NCBI RefSeq assembly: GCF_030518155.1
Contig: NZ_JAULRU010000617.1
Span: 248,001-312,000, forward strand
Reading direction: 5' to 3'
DNA: 64,000 bases
DNA from: Gilvimarinus gilvus
Lineage (GTDB): Bacteria > Pseudomonadota > Gammaproteobacteria > Pseudomonadales > Cellvibrionaceae
Shown here: piece after piece, positions 47,647 to 56,325 of the stretch
Numbering within the stretch: position 1 is the stretch's first letter
How the letters are laid out: each line of letters starts with the position of its first letter
Program-made: the position numbers and the translations under genes
The notes under the pieces: model-generated
The model's database searches: none
What the model saw: only the letters and a program-made list of their open reading frames with translations
Told to the model about the DNA's origin: nothing

Positions 47647-47749
47647 TATGGTTTACTCAATAGTTGTTCCTGCCCCGAGCATCAATGGGCTCAGGTTCCT
47701 GCGGGCTAACTGCCCCTGTCTTGCATGCGCCTCTTGCGCACGCTCCTCG

Positions 47750-48247
47750 TTAACACGCCCCTTTGCGCTCAAGCTGGCAGTGCATGGCTGCCAGCTCTTT
47801 CAGTGCTCTGCGGTATACATCACGCTTAAAGGCAACCACTTTACCCAGTGGATACCAATAAGACACCCAGCGCCAATCGTCAAACTCGGCGTGGCCGTCA
47901 TTATCCAGTGTAATCTGATTCTCCTGAGCGCGCAGCTTCAGCAAAAACCACTTTTGCTTCTGCCCCACACACAACGGCTGAGTGTTGTGTCGAACCAGGC
48001 GGTGCGGTAAGCGATAACGCAGCCATCCTCGCGTGCAAGCCAGAATTTCAACGTCTTGTTCGGTCAGCCCGACCTCCTCGCCCAATTCGCGAAACAGCGC
48101 TTGCTCTGGTGTCTCGTGATGGTTGATGCCACCTTGGGGAAACTGCCAGGCATCTTGCCCACCGACACGGCGAGCCCACAAAACCTGACCCCGGTCATTT
48201 GTTAGAATTATGCCTACATTGGGGCGAAACCCATCGGAATCTATCAC
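47750..48247 (-). CDS. rppH: RNA pyrophosphohydrolase (Nudix)
   Basis: 165 residues. It converts 5'-triphosphate RNA to monophosphate and so triggers RNase E decay. The Nudix box is complete, from Gly39 to about residue 61: [20 protein letters not shown] followed by [30 protein letters not shown] is the usual N-terminus. It precedes ptsP on the same strand. Confidence 0.95.
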   Translation of the reverse strand: MIDSDGFRPNVGIILTNDRGQVLWARRVGGQDAWQFPQGGINHHETPEQALFRELGEEVGLTEQDVEILACTRGWLRYRLPHRLVRHNTQPLCVGQKQKWFLLKLRAQENQITLDNDGHAEFDDWRWVSYWYPLGKVVAFKRDVYRRALKELAAMHCQLERKGAC

Positions 48248-48603
48248 TTCACCTTCCCAAATCTGCTGTCGTCTGGCACCTGAGAGGTCTTACTGCACCC
48301 ACCCAACCTCTCACCAGGACCCTATTATTCGCTCGCAGGCATACAGGGCGCCTTACTTTGGCAGCCCTTTTGGCGCCGCGGCTGTTAAATCGCACCCCTG
48401 CTTGCCCATCGCTCAATAGTCCGAAGTATCACTTTACTATTAAGGGTTTAGCGAGCATTTTTCCATAAAATATCACGTCTATTCAATCGAGGTTACACAA
48501 ACTGACAAGGAATACCAAATGCTAATGCAACAAAGTGAGTTCTGGCGGGAGGCTGGCTTACTCGGTATCCTAGGCGCTTTGCCACCTTGCGGGAGAAACA
48601 ACC
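48248..48603. other. divergent intergenic region rppH/HAD gene
   Basis: 356 bp between divergent genes. The rppH promoter must lie on the minus strand here but I could not choose hexamers. On the plus strand the last 85 bp hold a possible small ORF (see 48519). The rest shows no gene-like frame or repeat. Confidence 0.5.
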
Positions 48604-48644
48604 GTGGCTTTGGCCATCTTCGATTTAGACAATACACTGATTAA
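48519..48644 (+). CDS. possible 41-residue leader ORF overlapping the HAD gene
   Basis: ATG at 48519 with AAGGA seven bases upstream, a better ribosome-binding site than many genes here. It codes for MLMQQSEFWREAGLLGILGA and then a basic tail, and stops at 48644, inside the HAD gene in another frame. No family is recognised. It could be a leader peptide that couples or limits translation of the HAD gene, or chance. Confidence 0.25.
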   Translation: MLMQQSEFWREAGLLGILGALPPCGRNNRGFGHLRFRQYTD

Positions 48645-49266
48645 TGGTGATAGCGATCACCTGTGGGGCGAGTTTCTGATAGGCCAGGGCCTGGTCGATG
48701 AAACGCAATACCGCCGCCGCAATGATGACTTCTATGAAGCTTATAAAAGAGCCGAGCTGGATATTGACGCCTACTTAAAGTTTGCGCTGTCACCGCTGCC
48801 CGAGCGCTCACCACAAGACTGGGGGAAACTGCACCAGCAATTTCTCAGCGACGTCATTGACCCCATCGTCTTACCTGCCGCCCGCGCCCTTCTGCAAAAA
48901 CATCGCGCGCAGGGCGACTACCTACTGATTATTACCGCCACCAATGGTTTTATTACCCGCCCAATCGCCAGCGCTTTGGGCGTGGATCATATTCTTGCCA
49001 CCGACCCGGAGATAGCCGATGGACGTTATACCGGTGATTATATTGGCACACCGTGCTACGCCGATGGCAAAGTGGTGAATTTACACCAGTGGTTAGAGCA
49101 GTATGATTTTGACCTGGCGCAGAGTCACTTTTACAGTGACTCAATCAACGACTTGCCGCTTCTCGAGGAGGTGGGCTTCCCCGTCGCCGTCAACCCTGAC
49201 ACGGCACTGGCCGAAGTAGCGCAAACAAGACAGTGGCCTATACTCGATCTGCGAGAGCCCGCATGA
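48604..49266 (+). CDS. HAD-superfamily (subfamily IB, SerB-like) phosphatase
   Basis: 220 residues from a GTG with GGGAG eight bases upstream. The nucleophile motif FDLDNTLINGDSD is at residues 5-17, motif II is IITATNG (about 100-106), and motif III/IV is FYSDSINDLPLL near 180. The helical cap follows motif I. Members act on phosphoserine-like or other small phosphoesters, but this subgroup next to rppH is uncharacterised. Its stop overlaps the start of the imelysin gene as ATGA, so the two are translated together. Confidence 0.88.
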   Translation: MALAIFDLDNTLINGDSDHLWGEFLIGQGLVDETQYRRRNDDFYEAYKRAELDIDAYLKFALSPLPERSPQDWGKLHQQFLSDVIDPIVLPAARALLQKHRAQGDYLLIITATNGFITRPIASALGVDHILATDPEIADGRYTGDYIGTPCYADGKVVNLHQWLEQYDFDLAQSHFYSDSINDLPLLEEVGFPVAVNPDTALAEVAQTRQWPILDLREPA

Positions 49267-50339
49267 ACCGGCCGGGCTCGCTTTTGCTAATATGTCTTGC
49301 ACTCGCAAGCCTTATTGGCTGCGAAAACAATGAGCCTCCGGTCGTGTCTGCACCCGAAGCCCGAGCGCCTGAGACACCGGCCGCCCCGACTGACGACATC
49401 CAACTCAGCGGCCTAACGCGCCTACTCTGGCAGGTCGCAGGCGAGACCACCGGCCACCTGAGTGAAAGCTGCCTGCAACTTCACACACAAATTGAAGATT
49501 TGCTGGACGCACCATCGCAAACGCAATTGCAGCAAGCCCAAAACCTATGGCAACAACTGCACGCCCGCGTACTTTTAACGAACCCTGTCACCGGCCTCGC
49601 CGCGACCAATCCCAGTTTGTTTGCGGAGCTGGCCCAAGACCTAACACTCGTCACCCAGCAACCGATTGCGCCCGGCTTTCTCGACCGGGTACAGAACTAC
49701 CCTTACAGTGGAATCGTTTACGATGTAAGTTTGCCTTTAAATCGCGATACTCTGCTCAACCAACACGGTTTAACCGCAGCCAATGAAGCCACCGTTGGGC
49801 TGCACGTTCTGGAATTTCTACTATTTGGGGATACCGGCGAACGCAGTGTTGACGATTTTCGACAAGCAAACGTTGCAGGCTCGCACAGCAAAAGCAGCGA
49901 ACAGCCCAACAACCGTCGTCGCACATTATTACAACTGACTTCGCGACTCACCTGCGACGCTCTGGAAAGTTTGCCCGAACACTGGCACCCGGGTAGCACA
50001 AGCGCCCATACATACAACCGTCTTGCGTCACACACTCAGCTAGAGCTGTGGCGCTATGCACTGGCGTCCAACCTACAGACAATACTCGACCCCGAGCACT
50101 GTGAATTCACCCAGCAGCCGTGCATTGTTTCGCCGGACGCCGTGGGGTCTCTACTGAGCTTTCTGGCGCACGAACATGACGGCTATCGATTGTTGCCCGA
50201 ACTGAATTTATTGAGTCTCGACGCGCAGCTGGAATCACTGCAAAACAACGCGGAGGTGGCTGCCGCCGAACGGCAGCAGCATTTAACCATGATATTAAAA
50301 ACGATTAGCGAGCAAGCGCAAACACCCGGGCAAAAATAG
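49263..50339 (+). CDS. imelysin (M75)-family lipoprotein
   Basis: 358 residues from the ATG at 49263. A signal peptide ends in the lipobox LIGC, so the protein is a lipoprotein, probably facing the periplasm. Helical throughout, with the GxHxxE metal-binding motif in EATVGLHVLEFLLFG (about residues 176-190), which defines the imelysin-like (EfeO/M75) family associated with iron uptake. The family's protease label is doubtful. It is coupled to the HAD gene and overlaps the convergent rlmI by 35 bp. Confidence 0.82.
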   Translation: MNRPGSLLLICLALASLIGCENNEPPVVSAPEARAPETPAAPTDDIQLSGLTRLLWQVAGETTGHLSESCLQLHTQIEDLLDAPSQTQLQQAQNLWQQLHARVLLTNPVTGLAATNPSLFAELAQDLTLVTQQPIAPGFLDRVQNYPYSGIVYDVSLPLNRDTLLNQHGLTAANEATVGLHVLEFLLFGDTGERSVDDFRQANVAGSHSKSSEQPNNRRRTLLQLTSRLTCDALESLPEHWHPGSTSAHTYNRLASHTQLELWRYALASNLQTILDPEHCEFTQQPCIVSPDAVGSLLSFLAHEHDGYRLLPELNLLSLDAQLESLQNNAEVAAAERQQHLTMILKTISEQAQTPGQK

Positions 50340-51501
50340 CTTTTAAATATCTGGTTTCAACAATGGCAGGGTGCTCCGGGTGATCCGGCCCCTGCCCCAT
50401 GCGCTCAACGATGCGGGCGTCGAGACCACGCTTCCAGGCGCTGGCGTGCACGATCTCGACCAGAGCCTGCTCGGCAAGGTGCATGGAGCAGGACGCAGAA
50501 ACCAACAAGCCCCCATCGGCCAGCAACTTCATGCCCAGCTCATTGATGTGGCGGTAGGCGGCCTCACCGGCTTGCTGGTCTTTGCGACGCTTAATAAACG
50601 CGGGCGGATCTAACACAACGACATCAAACTCACGCTTCTCTTCGATAAGCTTTTTAAGCACGTCTATGGCTTTCCCCGCTATGGTCTCAACCCGGTCTTC
50701 CACGCCGTTTAGCCTGGCGTTGGCATACACGGCATCGACCGCATTTTGCGAAGCGTCCACACACACCAACTGCTCGGCACCAGCCACCAAGGCCTCGATA
50801 CCCCAGCCGCCAATATAGGAGAACACATCAAGCACCCGCGTACCTTTAGCCCATTGCTGTAGCTGAGCCCGCGCCATGCGGTGATCGTAAAACCAACCGG
50901 TTTTCTGACCTTTTCGTACCGGCGCCAAAAAGTGTGCGCCATTTTCAATCAGCGGGACCTCATCGGGCACTTCACCATAGGCCACTTCGGTATAGAGCGG
51001 AAGCCCTTCCATGGCGCGGGCACTGTGCTCGTTGGCGAGCAGTACACCTTTCGGGGCGAGCAATTCGACCAACGCATCCACAATCAGCGCGCGCATATTT
51101 TCCATGCCGACAGAGGCAATTTGCACCACCAGGTAATCACCGAAGCGATCCACCACCAAGCCTGGCAACAGATCACTGTCACCGTATACCAGCCGGTAAA
51201 AAGGCTCGGGGAAGGAGGCGTCGCGCAATGCCAATGCCACCTGCAAACGCTGGCGTAGAAGCTCGGCACCGAAGGGGGCGTCCTGCCGATTGATTAAGCG
51301 TCCACAAATTAAGTTGGCTGGGCTCACTAAAGCCACACCCAAAAACTGATCGCGAGCACTCACCACGCGCATTTGCGTACCCGGCTCAATGCCCTTAAGC
51401 GGCGAGCGCTTGGTGTCGACTTCGTTGCTGTAAATCCAAAGGTGTCCGCGTTTCAGACGTCGGTCTTTTTGCGAATTGAGATAAAGTGTGGCTAAAGACA
51501 T
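50305..51501 (-). CDS. rlmI: 23S rRNA m5C1962 methyltransferase RlmI
   Basis: 398 residues from the ATG at 51501 (MSLATLYLNSQKDRRLKRGHL). The open frame extends 64 codons further but that part lies in the neighbouring repeat and is not homologous. A PUA RNA-binding domain (about 1-90) is followed by an SAM methyltransferase domain with VLDVFSYIGGWGIEAL near 222-237 and the catalytic region VVLDPPAFIKRRK near 290. SASCSMHL holds the conserved cysteine. Its end overlaps the imelysin gene end-to-end. Confidence 0.92.
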   Translation of the reverse strand: MSLATLYLNSQKDRRLKRGHLWIYSNEVDTKRSPLKGIEPGTQMRVVSARDQFLGVALVSPANLICGRLINRQDAPFGAELLRQRLQVALALRDASFPEPFYRLVYGDSDLLPGLVVDRFGDYLVVQIASVGMENMRALIVDALVELLAPKGVLLANEHSARAMEGLPLYTEVAYGEVPDEVPLIENGAHFLAPVRKGQKTGWFYDHRMARAQLQQWAKGTRVLDVFSYIGGWGIEALVAGAEQLVCVDASQNAVDAVYANARLNGVEDRVETIAGKAIDVLKKLIEEKREFDVVVLDPPAFIKRRKDQQAGEAAYRHINELGMKLLADGGLLVSASCSMHLAEQALVEIVHASAWKRGLDARIVERMGQGPDHPEHPAIVETRYLKAIFARVFALAR

Positions 51502-51589
51502 GATAAGTGCTCCGGTTAGAGCCGCGTAGTATAGCGTGTTGAGGCTGTAAATTTGCCAAGCAAAGTGAGATGAAAGGGAAAGGCCTTGG

Positions 51590-51751
51590 CTAGCAGGCTG
51601 TTGAAAAACCCTATGCATACTCAACGTAGCCCGAAGCGTGCAGATGTTGTGTCTTGTCTCGACGGACAGGGTGGTTCCCTTTGCTAGAGGCAAGGCGCAG
51701 CAGATGTGCGCTTCAGATCACGCCCTGCGGGGCTTTCAACAGCCTTGCTAG
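51590..51751. repeat. MITE-like element with imperfect terminal inverted repeats
   Basis: About 160 bp between rlmI and the next gene, bounded by CTAGCAGGCTGTTGAAA (51590-51606) and TTTCAACAGCCTTGCTAG (51734-51751), complementary except for one base insertion. Internal sequences around 51633 and 51708 also show imperfect symmetry (GAAGCG with CGCTTC). There is no ORF with a transposase. Elements with CAGGCTGTTGAAAA ends are familiar non-autonomous repeats in gammaproteobacterial genomes. The right end abuts the stop codon of the following lipoprotein gene. Confidence 0.65.
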
Positions 51752-51752
51752 G

Positions 51753-52166
51753 TTAATCTTCCAATTGATCCAGTGAAAGTGAGGGCTTGTCTGCGAAGAC
51801 TGTCATATCCTCGGTGTTGGCGCCTTCGCGACACTCGCCGCGAATCCACTGCACCTGGTTACTCAGGCGAAAATCCAACTCAAAATAGCCGGTGCGACAA
51901 TAGCCCGTTTGCGCCACTACGTAAGCGGTGCGCCGCTGCAATTTGCGGTAATCTCGCTTGCCCGGTGGTCGCCCGGGACGAGCGCGCGGGTCCATGCGGG
52001 CCTCCAGCTCTGGCGGTAACCCGACCCGATAGGTAAATTGCTTACTGGTGTTAGGGAGTATACGAATGGCCAACGACTCAGGCGCCGAGCCATAAGAAGG
52101 TGTGCTGGAACAGGCCGGCAACTGCAATACTGCCAATAGCGCTAGCGCCCACAATTGCCACTTCAT
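51753..52166 (-). CDS. small lipoprotein of unknown function
   Basis: 137 residues from the ATG at 52166, preceded by a GGGGA tract; the open frame begins at a GTG five codons earlier. The signal peptide ends in the lipobox LPAC (Cys about 19), so it is probably lipid-anchored. The mature part holds a basic Pro/Arg-rich stretch (DPRARPGRPPGKRDYRK) and two cysteines (YCRTGY and GECREG) that could form a disulfide. I do not recognise the family. The stop codon borders the MITE-like element. Confidence 0.7.
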   Translation of the reverse strand: MKWQLWALALLAVLQLPACSSTPSYGSAPESLAIRILPNTSKQFTYRVGLPPELEARMDPRARPGRPPGKRDYRKLQRRTAYVVAQTGYCRTGYFELDFRLSNQVQWIRGECREGANTEDMTVFADKPSLSLDQLED

Positions 52167-52253
52167 TCCCCACTCCCACACCGCATTATTATCAATGCAG
52201 CCCAGTCTAGAGAATGCCAGCCTGATTGAAAAGGTCGCTAGCGATTTACGCGC

Positions 52254-53729
52254 TCACGGTAACACTACAGGTTGCACGTTCGAGGGGGGCGACTCACCAC
52301 TTTCGTTGATCGCGATCACCCGATAAAAATAAGGGCGCCCAGGCACCATCGCCGTGGTATCGCGCGCAATGACCTGCTCCAGCGGACGATACTCCTGTAA
52401 CCCGTCAGACACGTTATCGGCAACAATTAACCACGGGCCGCTTTCACTTTGCGCGCGCTCAATACGGTACAGGCGTCCGAGCGGTGCCCCCATAAAATTA
52501 ATGCGTTCACGGGGATCGACAATCGCGCGCAGTATCGGCGCTTGCGGAGCAGGCAGAGGCTGGGCCGCCTTCTTCCCGTTCATTTGCGCCTGCGCTTTAC
52601 GCACTAAATTCACCACCGCAATTTCTTCATTGTCAGCCGCTTCAGGAAAGCCTGGAATATGATAGCTGTAATGACCGGTGTATTCTTTATGCCAGTAAAA
52701 GCCGCCGTTATGACGATGACCACGAAACCCCCAAATAAACGCGCCAGCCGCTTTCGCACCTTTGTGCTCAGTGTGCACAGCCGCCTGCATAATCGCATCC
52801 AGCCCCGCAGCATCACGCAGGCCAAACTCACCGACTAAATACACTTTTTTCGCATCGATAGCCTCGAGATCCTTGCGCACCTGCTCGGGGTTATTGTTGT
52901 CATTGGTGGTGTAAAAATGGTTGGAAATAATATCGACATTGGGATCATCCAAAGCGAATTTATTGATCTTAAGATAAGTACCGTCAACCACCAGGTGGTT
53001 GGTGTCTAACGCTTTAATGTGCGCTGCGGTTTTGCGCACAAAAGGTTCGGTAGAGGCTTTCAATTCATTGCCAGTTTCCCAGGCGAGAATGGCTTTTTCG
53101 TCGCGGTACTCGCGCCCGGTTAGGGTATTGGTGCGGTTAATAACCTGCTCAATAATATTCAAGTAGGCCGCGTAGGTCTTACTTTCGGTGTCGTAAAAGT
53201 CGTCCGCCGTTTCATCGTAAAACGCCGCCAACTGCTCACGCCCGCCCCACCACTTCCAGTGATCAATAAACGGCAGAATCAAACGCAACCCATGCTCTTC
53301 GGACAAGGCAATCATACGGTCGTAGTGCACCATTGCCGCCTCGTTCAATACCGGCATGCCGCCCTTTTCTGTGGGGGGTAAAATGTGGGTTTCGCGGCCG
53401 CAGGCTTCATCCCACGGCGTTGCCACCGACAACACATACACCCGCATTGCCTTGTGGCCACTTCTGACCAGCGCCTTAATCCAGTTTTCCTGTTCATCCG
53501 CCGTGGGCCAGCGAAAATACTGTCCCCATCCACGCGGGTCCGCCTCACAAACGCCGCGAGCATCGTCTTCAATGCGGTGTAACTCCGGCGCGTGAATACC
53601 GGCAAAGCGGAAAGCCTGATCGCCATCTTTGAGCTCGTGACCATCACGGGTGATGAAATTATCGAAAGCGAGGCTGGAGCAACTGGCCGCTAGAGCAACA
53701 GCGACGAGAAGTGTACGCACAATTGACAT
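52254..53729 (-). CDS. secreted glycoside hydrolase family 5 enzyme
   Basis: 491 residues from the ATG at 53729 with AGGAG seven bases upstream. A signal peptide (VRTLLVAVALAASCSSLA) precedes a GH5-type (beta/alpha)8 barrel. The acid/base Glu222 lies in AWETGNELKAS and the nucleophile Glu301 in YLVGEFGL, both intact. A C-terminal part (about 395-491) looks like a fibronectin-III module (RLYRIERAQSESGPWLIVADN ... YFYRVIAINESG). The AWETGNEL pattern resembles beta-mannanase-like GH5 members, but the substrate cannot be fixed. A LacI-type palindrome lies about 93 bp upstream. Confidence 0.88.
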   Translation of the reverse strand: MSIVRTLLVAVALAASCSSLAFDNFITRDGHELKDGDQAFRFAGIHAPELHRIEDDARGVCEADPRGWGQYFRWPTADEQENWIKALVRSGHKAMRVYVLSVATPWDEACGRETHILPPTEKGGMPVLNEAAMVHYDRMIALSEEHGLRLILPFIDHWKWWGGREQLAAFYDETADDFYDTESKTYAAYLNIIEQVINRTNTLTGREYRDEKAILAWETGNELKASTEPFVRKTAAHIKALDTNHLVVDGTYLKINKFALDDPNVDIISNHFYTTNDNNNPEQVRKDLEAIDAKKVYLVGEFGLRDAAGLDAIMQAAVHTEHKGAKAAGAFIWGFRGHRHNGGFYWHKEYTGHYSYHIPGFPEAADNEEIAVVNLVRKAQAQMNGKKAAQPLPAPQAPILRAIVDPRERINFMGAPLGRLYRIERAQSESGPWLIVADNVSDGLQEYRPLEQVIARDTTAMVPGRPYFYRVIAINESGESPPSNVQPVVLP

Positions 53730-53821
53730 GAAAACTCCTGACAAGACGGGCTGTTCTGATTATTCGTTTGCGGCTTATAGAGTAGCCGATGCCGGGTAGC
53801 TTAGCAGGAATTACCGGAAAA

Positions 53822-53835
53822 TGTAACGGGTTACA
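53822..53835. promoter_or_regulatory. palindromic operator candidate upstream of GH5 gene
   Basis: TGTAAC-GG-GTTACA: two perfect 6-bp half sites. It differs by one central base from TGTAACCGGTTACA, a form expected for LacI-family sugar regulators. It lies 93 bp ahead of the GH5 start, and a similar half site is absent nearby. Confidence 0.5.
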
Positions 53836-54074
53836 TCAAGGCGGAATGCGGTTGACGGAAAATAGAAAACGAGCAAGACACCTACAATCCCCTCGTCCCG
53901 TTTAGGCTTTCGATAACCTAAAGGCACAAGACTGCCTTCCTATATTCGCCCAAAAAGAAAACAGCCTACATTGAGCATCAATGCGACAGGTCGTGAATTC
54001 CTAGTCCGATGTTTAGCAAAGAAAAACATCAGTTGCCCTCTCATGAACACCTAAAGCTCTCTATAAGAGTCTTC

Positions 54075-54157
54075 GCTTATACATTTCCCTCTATAAGCAA
54101 TACGACACACACCCCCACAAAAAGATCGACTACAAACATCTTAACTCCATGAGTTAA
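54075..54157. promoter_or_regulatory. two inverted repeats upstream of the sigma-54 promoter
   Basis: GCTTATA (54075-54081) pairs with TATAAGC (54092-54098) across 10 bp, and TTAACTC (54141-54147) with GAGTTAA (54151-54157) across 3 bp. Both are perfect. They stand about 100 and 30 bp before the -24 element, and could be enhancer-binding sites. The second is followed by a T-run and could also be a terminator-like hairpin. Confidence 0.4.
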
Positions 54158-54173
54158 AAGCTTTTTTTCTTAC

Positions 54174-54189
54174 TGGCACACTGCCTGCT
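54174..54189 (+). promoter_or_regulatory. sigma-54 (RpoN) -24/-12 promoter match
   Basis: TGGCAC, five bases, CTGCT, with GG and GC exactly ten bases apart. This agrees with the established consensus TGGCAC-N5-TTGCA in all invariant positions. It lies about 80 bp ahead of the YHYH gene. Confidence 0.6.
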
Positions 54190-54270
54190 ATTGATCTCAG
54201 ATCCATGGCATAGAGCAGCAACCTGATCTGCTATATCGCCTTCGTGTTGGCTTGGTAAGGTGTGATGACG

Positions 54271-56325
54271 ATGAAAATAAAATCCTTAGTATGTGTTTCT
54301 TTTTGTTTGGCGCTTGGCGCATGTGGGGGCGGAGGCTCTGGCGGCGATTCTGGTGGATCTAACAACTCAAGCAACTCTAGCTCAAGTAGCTCTAGCTCAA
54401 GTAGTTCGAGCAGCAGCTCCCAAGTGACTGAGCCGGGCTCCATTGAACTCTCCCCCAGTAATGTCACGATAGAGTACGGCTCTCCGGCGGCCTTAGCGGT
54501 CAGCGTATCCAACGGCACACTGGAAAGTGTTAGCTGCGACGATGGTATTGAGTATCATGAAGAGGGCTCTGTTCTTGCTAACGGCGGGCTAGGTAGTTTT
54601 ATTTGCACCGCTAACGCTGTCGATAACGACCAGAACCCCTTAACCGCTACCGCCAATATACAGGTAGTCGACACCACGGAGCCCTCCATCAGCGCTCCTG
54701 GCTCCCTTGCGCTGACTCAGAATGTCAGTAGGGAACTATCCATTGCTGTGGTCGATTTACTGGATGGCAACATCGTTACCTTCGATGTAGGCTGCCCTGC
54801 TGGAATTAGCTACGCACAAGGTGCTATTACCGCAACTGCGGCCGGGACCTTTGCCTGCACGATATCGGCAAGCGATACGAGCGGTAATGTCGCGAATACT
54901 CAAGTCGCGTTAGCAGTTACCGCGACCGTTAGCAGTGAGCCCCCTGTTGCCAATGCCGGAGATGACGTCAATACTCCCACCGGCTCAACGGTCACCTTAG
55001 ATGCCAGCGCCAGTACCGACGCGGACAGCGATATTACCGGCTACGAATGGAGCATTATCGAACAACCCTCTGGCAGCAACGCGAGTATCGCCAACGCCAA
55101 CAGTACAACCACCGAATTCACGCCGGATGTGGATGGCGATTACACGATTCGTGTGCGGGTCAGTGATGCCGGCAATAACGACGATGACGATGAACTTATC
55201 GTCACCGCCAGTACAGCGACGTGGATTCTCAACCCCAGCTCATCTATGGGCGAAAACATTGATGCAATTGTTAACGTAACGGACGTCAGTGACGTCACGG
55301 TTAACCAAACCAACTTTAAACAAATTTCGACCTCAGGAATCCCAGACTACTTGTTCGTCATCACGCAAGAGCAAGTAGACGCATTGAACAGCCGTCCCAA
55401 GGCTTCGGATGACTTTATCGGTGGCGCCACCTCTGCACGCGCCGGTGACTTGATCGCTTTCGGTGATGATTTAGGCTACGACACACGTAGCGGCCCAGGT
55501 TGTGACCTTGGTTATTGGCCTCCCGGCCCTGCCTGCCCATCTGATCAGCAGCGCTCGGCCAACATTCCAGCACAGCCGAGCCCGGCCAGCGCAGACGACA
55601 GCTGTAATACCGGCCTGAATTCAATTGGCTTAATGTTAAACGGTACCTCTGTTTATAACTGGTCCGATGGGGTCAGCTACCAAGGGCAAGGAACCTGGAA
55701 TCAGCTCGCCCCGGAGTTTGAAATTTACGACGTAGACATATGTTCGGGCCACGCTCAAACCGAAGGCGACTATCATCACCATATGTTCTCGTCTTGCCTG
55801 GCTGATTTATTCTCTGATGAAGGTAAAGCTCACTCCCCCATCTACGGATATGCTGCCGATGGCTATCCCATTTACGGGCCCTATCAAGGCGCCGGCGAAC
55901 TGGCGAAGCCGGGCTGGGTTAAACGCGACTATAACGATATCAGCAAGGGTGGTTGTGGTAGCGGTACTCGCAGCTGTTTAATGGTCGATCAGTTAGACCC
56001 AGCACAAGGTACAACCCCCCTCAGCAGTAACGGGCCCGATACCGACCAGGTAGTCTCCTCCAACTCTGGCAACGAATTTATCGTGGCCTCGGGTTACTAC
56101 TATGAGGATTACTACTACGATGCCAGCCTGACGCAACAAGGTGGCGTATATCTGGACGAGCACAACGGTCATGATCACGACGGGCTCGGCTACCATTACC
56201 ACACCACTGTAGAAGAAGGCACTGACGGCGCACTCATTCCAATTTTCCCTTACAACGTTGGCCCCACCTTCTATGGTGAAACACCGGGTGGTTCTATTTA
56301 CACTTGTCAACGAGGCTCAAGATAA
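54271..56325 (+). CDS. YHYH-domain lipoprotein with poly-serine linker and PKD domain
   Basis: 684 residues from the ATG at 54271; ATG 54265 and GTG 54262 are alternatives. The signal peptide ends in the lipobox LGAC. A Gly/Ser linker with a run of fifteen serines (about 30-50) is typical of secreted Cellvibrionales proteins. Then come Ig/HYR-like beta modules (about 55-222), a PKD domain (about 225-315, PPVANAGDDV) and the YHYH domain (about 400-660), with DYHHHMFSSCL, GYPIYGPY and GLGYHYHTT. YHYH domains are of unknown function; the dense His pattern suggests metal binding. The start codon of the next gene overlaps its stop. Confidence 0.85.
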   Translation: MKIKSLVCVSFCLALGACGGGGSGGDSGGSNNSSNSSSSSSSSSSSSSSSQVTEPGSIELSPSNVTIEYGSPAALAVSVSNGTLESVSCDDGIEYHEEGSVLANGGLGSFICTANAVDNDQNPLTATANIQVVDTTEPSISAPGSLALTQNVSRELSIAVVDLLDGNIVTFDVGCPAGISYAQGAITATAAGTFACTISASDTSGNVANTQVALAVTATVSSEPPVANAGDDVNTPTGSTVTLDASASTDADSDITGYEWSIIEQPSGSNASIANANSTTTEFTPDVDGDYTIRVRVSDAGNNDDDDELIVTASTATWILNPSSSMGENIDAIVNVTDVSDVTVNQTNFKQISTSGIPDYLFVITQEQVDALNSRPKASDDFIGGATSARAGDLIAFGDDLGYDTRSGPGCDLGYWPPGPACPSDQQRSANIPAQPSPASADDSCNTGLNSIGLMLNGTSVYNWSDGVSYQGQGTWNQLAPEFEIYDVDICSGHAQTEGDYHHHMFSSCLADLFSDEGKAHSPIYGYAADGYPIYGPYQGAGELAKPGWVKRDYNDISKGGCGSGTRSCLMVDQLDPAQGTTPLSSNGPDTDQVVSSNSGNEFIVASGYYYEDYYYDASLTQQGGVYLDEHNGHDHDGLGYHYHTTVEEGTDGALIPIFPYNVGPTFYGETPGGSIYTCQRGSR

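Larger units (their letters stand above)
53730..54270. other. divergent intergenic region GH5/YHYH operon
   Basis: About 540 bp with no gene-like frame. It contains the palindrome at 53822, two inverted repeats (54075-54098 and 54141-54157) and a sigma-54-type promoter at 54174, listed separately. The remainder is AT-rich. Confidence 0.7.

Noticed and set aside
50305-51693. Long version of rlmI (462 residues)
   Set aside because: The extra N-terminus is encoded by the MITE-like element and lacks family similarity.
51502-51752. Insertion sequence
   Set aside because: Inverted-repeat ends are present but no transposase frame, so only a MITE-like element is supported.
53822-53835. Reading the TGTAAC palindrome as a Fur or GntR site
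   Set aside because: The half sites and centre do not fit Fur boxes, and GntR-type spacing is different; a LacI-type site fits better.
54231-54518. Minus-strand frame rich in Leu/Glu opposite the poly-Ser linker
   Set aside because: It is the antisense of the serine codon run, low complexity, with no start signals.
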